Below are positions 54,871 to 64,000 of a stretch of DNA of 64,000 bases, one piece after another. Position numbers and translations under genes: made by a program. Under the pieces are notes generated by a model that had not been told where the DNA came from, searched no databases, and was given only the letters and a program-made list of their open reading frames with translations. The DNA comes from Jaminaea rosea. Lineage: Eukaryota; Basidiomycota; Exobasidiomycetes; Microstromatales. The number at the start of each line of letters is the position of its first letter. Within the stretch, counting starts at the first letter, position 1. Location: NCBI RefSeq assembly GCF_003144245.1, contig NW_020289981.1, positions 654,831 to 718,830 of the forward strand. The letters are read 5' to 3'.

Positions 54871-54970
54871 GTCGAGGGTGTGGAGGGAGAGTCGAGGGTA
54901 TTGAGGGCGTGTCGAGGGTATCGAGGACGGGCCGAGGGTATTGACGGCGAGTTAAGAGTATCGAGGTGGT
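54871..54970. repeat. Five tandem 20-base units
   Basis: Five consecutive imperfect 20-base units, consensus GTCGAGGGTATTGAGGGCGT, with phase kept exactly over 100 bases. Similar GTCGAGGA words continue nearby at 54,790. It sits in a purine-rich strand, so the complementary strand gives an artificial long open frame. Confidence 0.85.
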
Positions 54971-55608
54971 GAAGAGGTGTGGAAGAGGGAGAAGCGGACG
55001 AAGCGCAAGGCTTGAAGAGGGAGAGTAGTGTAGAATGGGGAGGGGTTCGTCGTGAAGAGGAAGAAACGTAGAGGTTGAGGAGGTGGCGTCGTGGGGGGGT
55101 GTGTTGAGAGAGAGTTGGAGAGGTCGAAGAGAGGCGAGTGGAGTGGTAGAAACTGGAGAAAGCGACCGCTCGAAGATGAGGAGAGGCGGACGAGGTAGAG
55201 TCGTGGGATCGTGGAGATCGCAGAACAGATGAGGAGGCGGAGTTGTAGTAAAGGGAGGAGAGGAAGGGAGGACGATGGAGATTATAGCGTCCGCGAAGCG
55301 GATGAAGGTCTTGATGATGCACGAGGGGTTGAAGTGGGTCGAGATGGACGAGACGAAGCTCGCAGATGGTGAGAAGGGAAGAGGAGTGGAAGAGACGGGA
55401 GTGGACCAAAGCAGAGTTGGACTCGGCTTGATTGGCGTCTCGAGCGATTTGATGCTGCGCGCCGCCGGCTCCAAATGGTTGGCCCTTGAGCTGGAAGACG
55501 CACTTGATAGATGGGCCTGAATTCTTTGTGTGCGTTCGAGTAATACGTCATGATGGATGCGGAATGATAGATGCATGGGTGGCTGGCGAGGCAGGGAGGA
55601 GGAGGTGC

Positions 55609-58307
55609 TCAAGAGGACAACTTGCTTCTGGCGCTGCACATCCAGTCCCAGAAGCCAGTGTCGTCATCAACGTCTTTGATCACAGCGTTGATGCCGTAAA
55701 GAGTAGGGCGCAGGTTGCTTGCTCGATAGTCGTCTTCGCTGTTGAGACGGTCAATGGAGACGTAATCTATGGGAACGACTACGCCGCAATGAAGCTGCAC
55801 CTTGTCGCCCGGCGCGACAACCAGCTCCAGCATCATCTTTGTGAGCTCTTGAGCCGATGTCAGCATCTTCTTTACCTTACCTTTGCCTCCCTGTGCTGCC
55901 TTCTTCTGCGACTCAAGGCAGCGACTGCCCAAGACGATCTCCTGCTGCTTGCTCCATGCGCGGATCTCGTCAAGGAAGAAAGGCAGCGGAGCGACTTGGG
56001 GCAGTTTGGCATCGTTGCGCAAGACGATGCGACGCTGCACGAGGTGCGAGCGGTCAAGTCCAACAGTGATCAGTTGCTGGACGAGCTGACGGGCCTGGGT
56101 CTGCGAGAAGTTGCCTGCGCAGAGCGAGGAGGGAAGAGGCTCGAGGTCAGCAGGCTCAGGGAGTGTACTTCCAAGGTCAGACGTCTCACCCTTCAGCGCA
56201 TTGCAAGCCCAGCAGAGCTGACATAGAGAATGGTGCGATAGGAGGGCAGAAGTCAGTAAGGTCCAGATCGGATGAGGCAGCACGAGTAGGCTGATGTGCT
56301 TACCATCTCGCGGTTGGATACCACCCAGTAGGACCCGCCCTCGTGCTCCGGTACCACCCGGTCTAGCGAGGCGTTCCAAGGATGGTACCTGTCCTCGGCG
56401 TCGACTTCCTCGTTGCCCTGCTCCCCGTAGGTGATCGTCGTGACTGTTTGCGAGCAGCTCGGGCACGTCTGACTGCGCTGCCAGTCCGCGAACAGCCACT
56501 CAGAGAGCTCCCTGCGTGCGTAGACGAAGAAGATGAGCGGGCAGGGTCAGCATTGGGCTAGGCGGGAAACTCGCTGGTCAACTCACTTGGTCTTCTCGTT
56601 GCGGTCTCCCTGCGGGGGCTCTCGGGCCGCGGAGTTGCCGGCGAGCTTGTTGAAGAAGGCCCGCACTGATACCCTCGTCCTCTTCTTGACCTCCCTAGCG
56701 TGCAACTTCGCGCCCTTGGCCTTGATGTCTGCGCTCTCCTTTGCCTGACGCTTTTCAATGCTACGCAGGATCCCCTCGTTGGCGAAGATGTCGCTCAGCT
56801 TGAGGTCCTTGAAGCAGTCCGAGTGATTGGCAAAGAGAACGATCGAAAGAGCCTCCGCGACCTCGAGCTGCGTTGCCTTGGCCTCTTGCACGTACGCCTG
56901 AACAGGGCGGCCATGAACGCTCGGCCAGAGGACGGAGAGGATCCATCGCAGCTGATAGGGCGAGTAGGCCTTCATCATGGCAGCGATGCCGTCGACTTCG
57001 TCGTAGGAGAGATGCGCAGCGAGGATGCGAGGCTCGTTGCGCTGGAACTCCTCTTTCCACTCCGAGCTGAGGACGGGGGAGGAGGGGAAGGGGGGGGGGA
57101 GGGGATACAAGATTAGCCTCATTCGCAGCTAGATAGTACACCTCGTAGTCAAGCAGCTCACTAGTGCCTGCGCTCCTCCCCTTTGACGTTTTCACTGATA
57201 GGGCAGACGGTGGAGGGGAATGTCAGCGTTTTGGGGCGCTTGCCCAAGCCTGCATTCAGCGCATCGGTCAGAGAGATGTTCATGTCCAGCTCGTAGTTGA
57301 ACTGAATGGCCAGGTGAGTTTGAAGGTGAGGTCGAGCGTAGAGGTAAGGCGAGGATCGAGGTGACAATGAGGAGAGTGTCAGCTCGATCTGGATGTCCGC
57401 GCTGCTCAGAAGTCTCATGCTCACCATGAGCTTCGCATCAGGCACGTCCATCTCGGCGCACCTCTTCCAAAGCTCCTCCACGACCCATCTGCGCTTCTCG
57501 GGGAGCGCTTTGCCCTGAAATCCCCGCGGCGGACCCGCCTCCCCCCAAATGACCTCGACGAGTGTGTCCTTCGAGTAGAGCTGCACGGCACCATCGATCC
57601 ACTTGTCGAAGATGTCATTTTGCTCCGAATGGCTCAGCTCGTCCGTTCGGTTGGCCAGGTGAATCAGGTCAAGCTGCAAGGCGTGGCGTGCGTAATGAAG
57701 GGCTGCCTTTGCGATCGCCGCGTTGCCGTACTTGGTGTACAGAGCACGGTCGTAGCCCCTGCGCAGGAGAAAGAGTTGGTCAGTGCATATTCGCAATCAG
57801 GTCTATCGTCCGAACTCACCACCAGATCTGCCCATCGAGCATAACGAGGGGGAGATCGCCATCAAACACGTCCTCGTCTGTCGCATTGCATGCAGCCAAG
57901 TGCCTGAGCCAAATGCTGACGACGAGCCGAAACAGTCCGGGAAGGCAGAGGGAAGCGTCGATGCGAGGAGCTGGTGCGATACCAGCAGGGAGAGCATTCG
58001 GCGCGGTGGACCTGTAGTACGCTAGGGGGGCTTCAAGTGTAGGCGAGCCAGGGACTTCGATCGGCGAGCTCTCGCTTTCCCAGGCGGGGTCGGCTTCGCG
58101 AGCAGGCTCGGTGATGTCGGCAACGACGGGAGGAAGGGCAGAAGTGCTCGGCTCGTTAGTAGTGTTAGCTGAAGTGAGTGTGAGTGGCAAGTTGGTGTTG
58201 ATAGGGGCGAGGTGGGGGCGGTCAGTAGGGGCGGAAACATCATCGTTTACCTTTTTGGCTGAAGTCGTGGCGTCAGGAGAATGGGGGCGCTTGTTGTTGG
58301 TGTTCAT
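55609..58307 (-). CDS. HNH-like (treble-clef) family protein A, full length, function unknown
   Basis: Exons 57820-58307, 57425-57758, 57162-57301, 56587-57066, 56304-56511, 56190-56217 and 55609-56114 join in frame to 727 residues. All donors are GTGAG or GTAAG type. The N-terminal 130 residues are disordered, starting MNTNNKRPHSPDATTSAKKV. A helical middle follows (GYDRALYTKYGNAAIAKAAL). The C-terminal domain has CPSC at about 497, PWNASLDRVVPEHEGGSYW, SNREM and CWACNALKG at about 551, then KVQLHCGVVVP and NLRPTLYG. Paired CxxC motifs around D-x-x-P-GG-N-CxxCN-K resemble an HNH nuclease core, but Arg stands where the catalytic His is expected. A nuclear or DNA-linked role is inference. The 123-base intron 57302-57424 is in frame without a stop, so retention would add 41 residues. 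Confidence 0.75.
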
Positions 58308-59936
58308 TTTGAAAATAGAGGAGGTTCTGAGAGGTTCAGTGGTGGTGGTTGGTGGTGGTTGAAGCGTTTTGGTGGGTTCAGAGGGTGAAGTGAAAGGATT
58401 CGATGGGAAAGAAGGGAGTTGACGCTCGTTGGGTGTCGCTTTTAGCCTGGCTGACCCTGAGTCCTCTCTCCGCTGCCTCGTCCATGCCTCAACGGACGGG
58501 TGCGAGCAAAGGCGTGTCTGCAACAGAGGCCACTCAGGCTTGTCCGTCCGCCCAGCCGGCTCACACACAAAAGCTTGCACACCAAGAGCCAGAAATCGTC
58601 GCTTTCTCACGTCTCTGGCTACAAAAGAGACCCCTACGGGCAAGCTCGCATTGCTCTCGGGCCTGATTGCCATCTCTACTGTGCCTGTCATCTCGCATGA
58701 TGATCAAATTGACCACATGCAGCAGGCCGTAAATTGGTACAGGAAAGCAATTAATCTCGCAAGTTAGACCCTGCAGAGGCAGGGTCCCCGCTTCCCACTT
58801 CGTGGGCAAGCCTCGCATCAGTTGAGCTCTTTCGCCGCCGCAAATTATTTTACATCTGCTCAGAAGTCTGGCTCTACATCGCTGTGCCTGGGACTCGAGT
58901 TTGCAATGAAAGCAGACGGAGAAGGGCTCAAAGTACGTCTACCCGGCATTGTGCAGCCATTCAAGAGTCGCAACCTCGTCCGGCTGGTCTGGTTAACGGA
59001 TGGGAGAGCAGCAGATGTGGAGTATTGGGTTGCCCGCCTTGCTCAGTGCGGCCTCGACTTGGAGGGGTCATGATTCAGACGGCCAGTCAGGCGCAACGAC
59101 GAGCTTGCCCGCCGATGCTTGCCTCTCGCTCCGCCCCGCCTTGGCTCGTCCTTTCATTCACGGCAGAGTGTTCAGCGGAGCAACGGACGAGGCAGCGAGA
59201 CCAGGAGCGCAGCAAACTCATCAGCTCAAGGTTGCAGGGAGAGAACATGGCGCAGAGCTGAGAGGAGCCGTGATGTAGCAATTCGACCTATAAGCTTGAC
59301 TCCCACTCTCTATGATCATGACAGAGACAACGCAGCGTTGCATATCGAAAGGTCGGCTGCAAGAAACTTGGCATCAAGTCGCCTTGACGATCCACGGACT
59401 GAGCCCCTCCTTGCCTTGACAACGTATCAAAGTCTGCATTTATCACCGCTCAAGGTTTGGAGCCGGGCTACGCTGCATTGTTAATGAGGATGCATTGTAC
59501 TGGTAGCATAGTGTGCACGAGCATGGGACGTTGCACAATCGGAGAGACTGTTTCATTGTTCATCGCCCTGCAGCTTGCGCTGAGTGGAGAAAAGGTGTCT
59601 GCTGAGAGCCATCGATGCAGGCGGTCTGGTAAGGACCTTGCGTGATGTTGCGCCACTTGTCGGTCTTGTCCTGGACAGGGCCTCGTGCAGCAGGGCGGAC
59701 CCACTTCCGCGCCTGCACCACATGCCCCCAGAAAAGAGCGGCGGACGGGAGCAAAGAGCCCCCTCGTCCGCGCCTCGTCTTCTTTCCGTCTTACCTCGTC
59801 TTACCTCGTCATTTTCATCTCGTCCAACCCTCAATTGCTGCAGCGGCTCATCGCCACATCGCTTTCATCGACGCCATCATTCATCACTACTCTCTCCCTT
59901 CATCGCCTTAAGAGCTTAGTCGCAACGTCACCCAGC
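58308..59936. other. Stretch upstream of gene A and of the small basic gene
   Basis: About 1.6 kb separating two divergent starts, presumably with both promoters. Two adjacent hairpins lie at 58,767-58,811. A tRNA-like word occurs near 59,490 but does not fold. No supported coding region seen. Confidence 0.45.
58767..58811. repeat. Two adjacent hairpin-forming inverted repeats
   Basis: The first has a perfect 8-base stem (GACCCTGC / GCAGGGTC) with loop AGAG at 58,767-58,786. The second has a 9-base stem with one bulged base (GCTTCCCAC / GTGGGCAAGC) and loop TTC at 58,790-58,811. Only three bases separate them. They could be part of a structured RNA, but no surrounding gene is recognised. Confidence 0.6.
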
Positions 59937-60643
59937 ATGGCCGCTCGCAGCGCCCACTTCTCTGATTGGACTGCACCGGTCGTACCGGACTCAGCACTCT
60001 CCTACCGCGGCATTCTCACGCCCAGTGACATCCAGCTGCTCCACTCGAGCTTCGACTCTGTCGTCCTCGTCCCGGGCCTGACTGGCCCCTTTGGCCGCAA
60101 GACGGATCGCAGCGGGACTGTGAGAATTCCAGGCTCGATGAATTCTCTGCGAGAGGCCACAAAGCGCCTCTCTGGCTGGCAGGAGAAGAATGGCGAGGGT
60201 GATCGTTTGCAATGGTGGCTAGAACAGCTGCGTCATAAGGGTCAAGGAGCCATGACGGTGAGTAGGCGTGGTGACGTCTGCGTCTGTGCCTGCGCTGGAT
60301 GGATGCCAATCCGGCGCCTGATTCCTCTCTTGCGTGCGTCGGTCAGGTCTGCGACGTCCTCAACGGTATATCCCTGGATACATGGCAGAGCTACCAGCAA
60401 CTTTACCAAAAGTGTGTCAATGCGACAGCTCAGCAGCGCTACCGCCAGCGTAAACGCCGTGCAGCATTGGCCCGTGAGGAGGCGGAGCATGGTCATGACG
60501 GACCTGCAGCAGATGCTGAGACGACGGCCACAGCGCAGAGTCGAGGCCAAGAGAATGAACCGGCCTTTTCAGCGTCGAATGCGAGCGATACAGCGGTCAA
60601 GCATCTGACAGGCAGGAGGAAGAGGCGCAGGGAGTGCGCTTAG
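59937..60643 (+). CDS. Small two-exon gene, basic-tailed protein of unknown function
   Basis: Exons 59937-60257 and 60347-60643, joined by a GTGAGT/CAG intron in phase 0, give 205 residues. It starts MAARSAHFSDWTAPVVPDSA. A conserved-looking middle has LSGWQEKNGEGDRLQWWLEQ and VCDVLNGISLDTWQSYQQL. A basic helix, QQRYRQRKRRAALAREEAEH, and a C-terminus ending TGRRKRRRECA look like nuclear-localisation or nucleic-acid-binding stretches. The basic run is reminiscent of a basic region, but no leucine zipper follows. It lies between the two intact HNH-like family genes and is divergent from gene A. No family recognised. Confidence 0.6.
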
Positions 60644-62493
60644 GCCACCAGCATCGCATTCGCTCGCTGTCTTCCACTCGATGAGGCATTGCCTCATTGT
60701 GAGAACGACTCTTCACTCTCGTGCTCACTCATCAATAGGCACATGCATCGCTGCGTCGTGTACCCCCTTATCTCCGCTGTAAATGAGATTTCCTTTCCCC
60801 TTCTTGATGAAGACGTGCAAAGCGGTGTAACGACGAGAAGCGTAGGATGCGATCTGAGCTCCACAACCAAAGTGGCCTCTGCGCCGGCACTGGTCCGCCC
60901 CGCATCTGCGAAGCGTGCTGCGCAGCCTCGTCCCGCCCTGTTCCTTTGTCCTCCCTTTGTTCTACCTTGTCCGCCCAGCTTGTCCGCGCCGACTGCATAT
61001 TGGCCGCTTCCTTTTTCCTTGCTCTCACCCTCTCGTTGTCTTCTGCCCTCGTCTTTCTCCCCTCGTCTTTTCCCCTCATCCCCCCTTTCCTCATCGCTTG
61101 ATCTGCCACATTTGCCATCAGAGGCGTTCACATCATCGCATAGGCCGTCTCTCAGCCGTGCTCATCACCGCCAGTCGATACAAGGCAGAGTCCGGGTGGG
61201 TTGAGCTCCAATAGGCGCCGGATGGACCAGCCGTCAGCCTTCTCCGAAACACTGTTGGCCCGGGTTGGTATTGTCACCCCTTCGCCCAGACCATACCAAC
61301 AGTCGGCCGGTATACCAACAGGCGCCGCACCTCGCCGAATGGTAGGGTCAAAGTCAGTCTTTGGATGACGTTGGTTTCACCCTACGACCATATCGTCCTT
61401 CATCTTTAGGCGGAACTCCTCAAATCAGCGTCAAGGCATCATCATCAATTCAGTCAGTCTAAGGTCGACCACCGGGACCTTGGACGGACAGGCAAACCAG
61501 GCCACTTTCATCCATATGCGCCGTCGCAGGATACGGAGAGCCATCTCTATCCTTGCAGCCCATGTTGCCACGCCAAGCTATCTAGCGATGCTTCTCATGC
61601 CACCCATGACTCCGCCGCTTGCTCGACCAGCTCTTGCGCTCAAAAAGACGATCTCGTGCCTGCCTTGCACTTCTTCCTCCTCCCATTAACAACTCATCTG
61701 GCCTTGCCAGCATATACAGCAATTCCCTTGCACGAGGATCGACTTCAGTCCGGGAGAACCTTCTTGACATCAACATCTACAGCATACGCTACTGTTCGTC
61801 GGCCCGCCAAGCCGCTTTGCCTACACACTCACTACGGGCAGCTAGTCGAACCGAAGAGGTGGATGCAGGCAGGACACTTGGGCACCTTCGTCCTCAAAGT
61901 CAGCGGCATCGAGTCGCCCAGTCCAATCGCCATTTTACTCCGGGCTCCAAGGCGTTCCCCGGCTCTCCTCAATGTCGCCCTGGCCTCTTTTCCCCTTGGG
62001 TCAAGCTATGAGCCTCGTGGATGGAGCTCTGACTCATCAGGCACCATCGATCTACCGCATCGCCTAGGCTACTCAGCCCTCTGCTACGGAGCCAGGTCAA
62101 CCACTCTTCATGATCTTCGACTTGTGGCTGCCTTGTGCCTTCTTGACGACGGCACTTCTCCCGTCTGCACCCAAGCACCCTCCATCTCAACATCAGCCTA
62201 CTCGTCTTGATCTGGGTCCTCCCCTCGTACCTCTCGGCCGTGTGCGCCGCGCAGGCAAACGGCGTGGACTTTTTCGAGCCGAAGAAAGCAAACGTCCAGC
62301 CTACAGGGGGCGCTGATGTTGCTGCTACTGTATCGAAGCAATCAGTAGGAGCAGCGGCAGCGGACTCGGCACGGTGGGAACGTGCATCAAGGAGCAGTGA
62401 AGAAAAGAAGATCGAATCAAGGTTGAGCATTTACGAATGGATAGAGTCAGGAGGAGAACATCAAATGGGGCTGGTGGCACACAAGCTGCTTCC
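60644..62493. other. Stretch without a supported gene
   Basis: About 1.85 kb. It is CT-rich at 60,950-61,090. Competing inverted repeats lie at 61,264-61,385. Open frames are short and overlapping. The right end holds the 3' flank of family gene B. Confidence 0.45.
61264..61385. repeat. Cluster of competing inverted repeats
   Basis: GTTGGTAT at 61,264 can pair with either of two ATACCAAC copies (61,293 and 61,312). A second pair, GTAGGGT at 61,342 and ACCCTAC at 61,379, lies just beyond. No coding frame crosses it convincingly. Confidence 0.55.
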
Positions 62494-63910
62494 TCAATGC
62501 AAGCCCAGACCCATCATCCACCGCCAAAAGAGAGTCTCATCGCCTGCGTCGTTGACACAGTAGTGCAGGCCGTAGAGCGTCGGCTGCAGGTTCCCCCCCA
62601 CGAAGTCCCCCTTGCCATCAATCCTCCTGAAGCAGATATGCTTGAGACCGACTGAAACGCCACAGTGCAACTGAACGAGGTCGCCCTTGCCAACGACTTG
62701 CCTCAATATCATGATACGGAGCTCGTCCACCGTCACCATGAAAGCCTTGCCGCTGTCCTCTGCCTGTCCTCGCAGACGCGTGTGTTCCTTGGCGACCCAA
62801 TCCTTCAGCTCGCGAGCAAAAGCCTCGGTCGCAGGAGCGCGAGGGCGCCGGGCAGAGGGACGAAGCTGGATACGACAATCGATGAGCCGAGCGTTTTCAG
62901 GTCCATCTGCCATGAGCCTGAGAGCCATGGCGCGACCTTCCTCCCTCGTCAGGCTTCCCTTCAGCCCGTTGCAGGCCCAGCAAATCTGCAAGAGGCAGAG
63001 AAAGGGTGGGAGTGAATAAGTCAGTCAGGCTGCTTCATACGCTGCATCCCGCCCAATCGGCTCTCTCGTGCTACTTACCAGCGCGCGATTGTGCTTGGGC
63101 CAGAACGATCCGCCTTTGCTCCCAGGCTTGATGCGGTCGATGCACCCGTTCCAGGGAGAGCGCACCCCGTCGTCCCTGACCAGAAGCCCGCAGAGGGCAG
63201 ACAGCGCCTGGTCGCAGCTGGGGCAGAAGCCGTCATGGTGCCAGGCGTGGAGGGCCCATCGCTTGAGGTCGCTGCGCAAGGGCAAAGCTGGTCAGCTTTG
63301 GCCGCTGTACGGTTTGCTGGCGTGAATATACCGGGGAGACGAGAAGTTTTGGGAAGGAGGTAGGGGCGAGGATGATACTCACGTCTCTAAGTCCTTGCGT
63401 TCTTGCTCTTCTTCATCATTGGGGATCTCGAGATACGCGGCGGTACGAGCAAGCTCCTTGAGGTACGGCTTGTAATTCTCGCCCGAGCGCCTTTGTCTAC
63501 CGCTCGTGCTCTTGCTCTGGGTTTCGGCACCTCGATTCTTCTGCGCCTGACCGTTTGGAAGATTGTGAGCATTGGTTGGGCCGAGGGGCTGTTTGAAGCC
63601 AGAGCCGATCCGTGATGCCAACGAGAAGGGAAGACGTGAAGTCAGTATTATGTATCCACATCATCAGCCATCCTAGTGTCTCAGTAGATGCTTACGGTGC
63701 TAGCTTGACGGGACGATCCACCAGCAGCGCTCAGTGCTGTTGAAGACGAAGCGGTCATGGCTCCAGCAGGAGATGGGCCGGTGCGTCGCTGTGCAAGGGA
63801 CAGAAGAGTTGTATCAGCATCACCGCCTCCTCATCCTTTACCGCACCAGCAAAGATGCTCACCGCCGTGCTCATACCATCGTCGTCAATCTTGCGCTTCG
63901 AGGACGACAT
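62494..63910 (-). CDS. HNH-like (treble-clef) family protein B, short form
   Basis: Exons 63863-63910, 63696-63788, 63383-63588, 63079-63271 and 62494-62985 join in frame to 343 residues. A basic start MSSSKRKIDDDG and a Ser/Thr/Gln-rich leader precede the shared C-terminal domain: FCPSC at about 131, then PWNGCIDRIKPGSKGGSFW, KHNRAL, ICWACNGLKG at about 181, DLVQLHCGVSVG, NLQPTLYG and TLFWRWM at the end. Compared with gene A it lacks the N-terminal 360 or so residues. Two introns sit at matching places in both: phase 2 just before the D/E-L-x-x-W helix and phase 0 just before CWACN. That shows common descent. Gene A has one extra intron after LKG. The Arg in DRI replaces the His of a standard HNH motif here too. 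Confidence 0.8.
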
Positions 63911-64000
63911 CGAAGCCTCGTACGAGTTGGTGATGTGGTGGTGAGATCGATCGGCGAGGATCTGTGGGTCAGCTCAGCCCAGCCCTCTTCACTCAAGCTA
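63911..64000. other. Right edge of the window
   Basis: Ninety bases upstream of family gene B, expected to be leader or promoter. If exon 1 of gene B is not its first exon, more coding sequence may lie beyond the edge. Confidence 0.4.

Larger units (their letters stand above)
50863..55608. other. Long stretch without a supported gene
   Basis: About 4.7 kb, lower in GC around 51-52.5 kb than the housekeeping block. Frames are short and scattered over all six phases. A minus-strand frame of about 360 codons (55,576-54,497) exists, but it lies over purine-rich tandem repeats and has no splice or domain support. Repeats: a 77-base duplication at 53,340-53,490 and five 20-base units at 54,871-54,970. 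Short CCGTACCCA units lie near 52,715. I recognise no transposon. Confidence 0.45.

Noticed and set aside
54497-55576. Minus-strand open frame of about 360 codons rich in Ser, Pro and Leu
   Set aside because: It lies over a purine-rich strand with 20-base repeats, which removes minus-strand stop codons by composition. There is no domain or splice support, and it would run antisense into the last exon of family gene A.
59480-59550. tRNA-like word with TGTACTGGTAGCA
   Set aside because: It resembles a box A, but no acceptor stem, anticodon stem or T arm can be folded around it.
38287-64000. Search for transposons, LTR elements, CRISPR arrays and telomere repeats in the gene-sparse part
   Set aside because: No reverse transcriptase, transposase, integrase or capsid-like frame, no long terminal repeats, no regularly spaced repeat-spacer array and no TTAGGG runs were seen by eye. 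Short or badly worn elements could be missed without a library search.

Overview
The window looks like nuclear DNA of a basidiomycete fungus, probably in Ustilaginomycotina (the subphylum is an inference from GC-rich coding style and gene content). Introns are short (mostly about 60-190 bases) and nearly all use GTGAGT/GTGCGT/GTAAGC donors with CAG or TAG acceptors. Both tRNA genes carry introns next to the anticodon, and every recognised protein is eukaryotic.

Bases 1-37,850 form a dense housekeeping block. In order: Sac1 phosphoinositide phosphatase (+, 5' end outside the window), proteasome subunit alpha-7 (-), COG3 of the Golgi tethering complex (+), Mediator subunit Med5 (-), the CTD phosphatase Ssu72 (+), a Gly/Ser/Asn-rich protein of unknown role (-), a peroxisomal 4-coumarate-CoA-ligase-like enzyme (-), a two-domain fasciclin surface protein (+), a GLTSCR1-domain SWI/SNF-type protein (-), CAF40/CNOT9 of CCR4-NOT (+), a GH43 glycosidase (+), a Fhit-like HIT hydrolase (-), a ubiquitin-like-domain membrane protein (-), a kinesin-6 (-), a CSL-family transcription factor (-) and the rRNA methyltransferase Rrp8 (-). 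Head-to-head pairs share short upstream regions: alpha-7/COG3, Med5/Ssu72, GLTSCR1/CAF40.

From a tRNA-Pro(CGG) gene at 38.2 kb to the end, the window is gene-sparse and looks accessory. It holds a secreted eight-cysteine protein, an opine-dehydrogenase-like enzyme convergent with an unknown multi-pass membrane protein whose frame is cut by two adjacent TGA codons, a tRNA-Ser(GCT) gene, a decayed tRNA-Ser copy, several short tandem repeats and hairpins, and long stretches without convincing genes.

The best candidate for something undescribed lies at 50.4-63.9 kb: three relatives of one protein family. One is a full 7-exon gene of about 727 residues (58.3-55.6 kb). One is a shorter 5-exon gene of 343 residues with only the C-terminal half (63.9-62.5 kb). 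One is a decayed first-exon copy (50.4-50.76 kb). The shared C-terminal region has paired CxxC motifs around a DR[IV]xPxxxGGSxW...N...CWACN signature that reads like an HNH/treble-clef nuclease core with the usual catalytic His replaced by Arg. A small two-exon gene for a basic-tailed protein lies between the two intact members. No CRISPR array, LTR element or other complete transposon was recognised. Exon coordinates were worked out by eye from splice consensus, frame continuity and remembered family conservation; no alignment or search was run.
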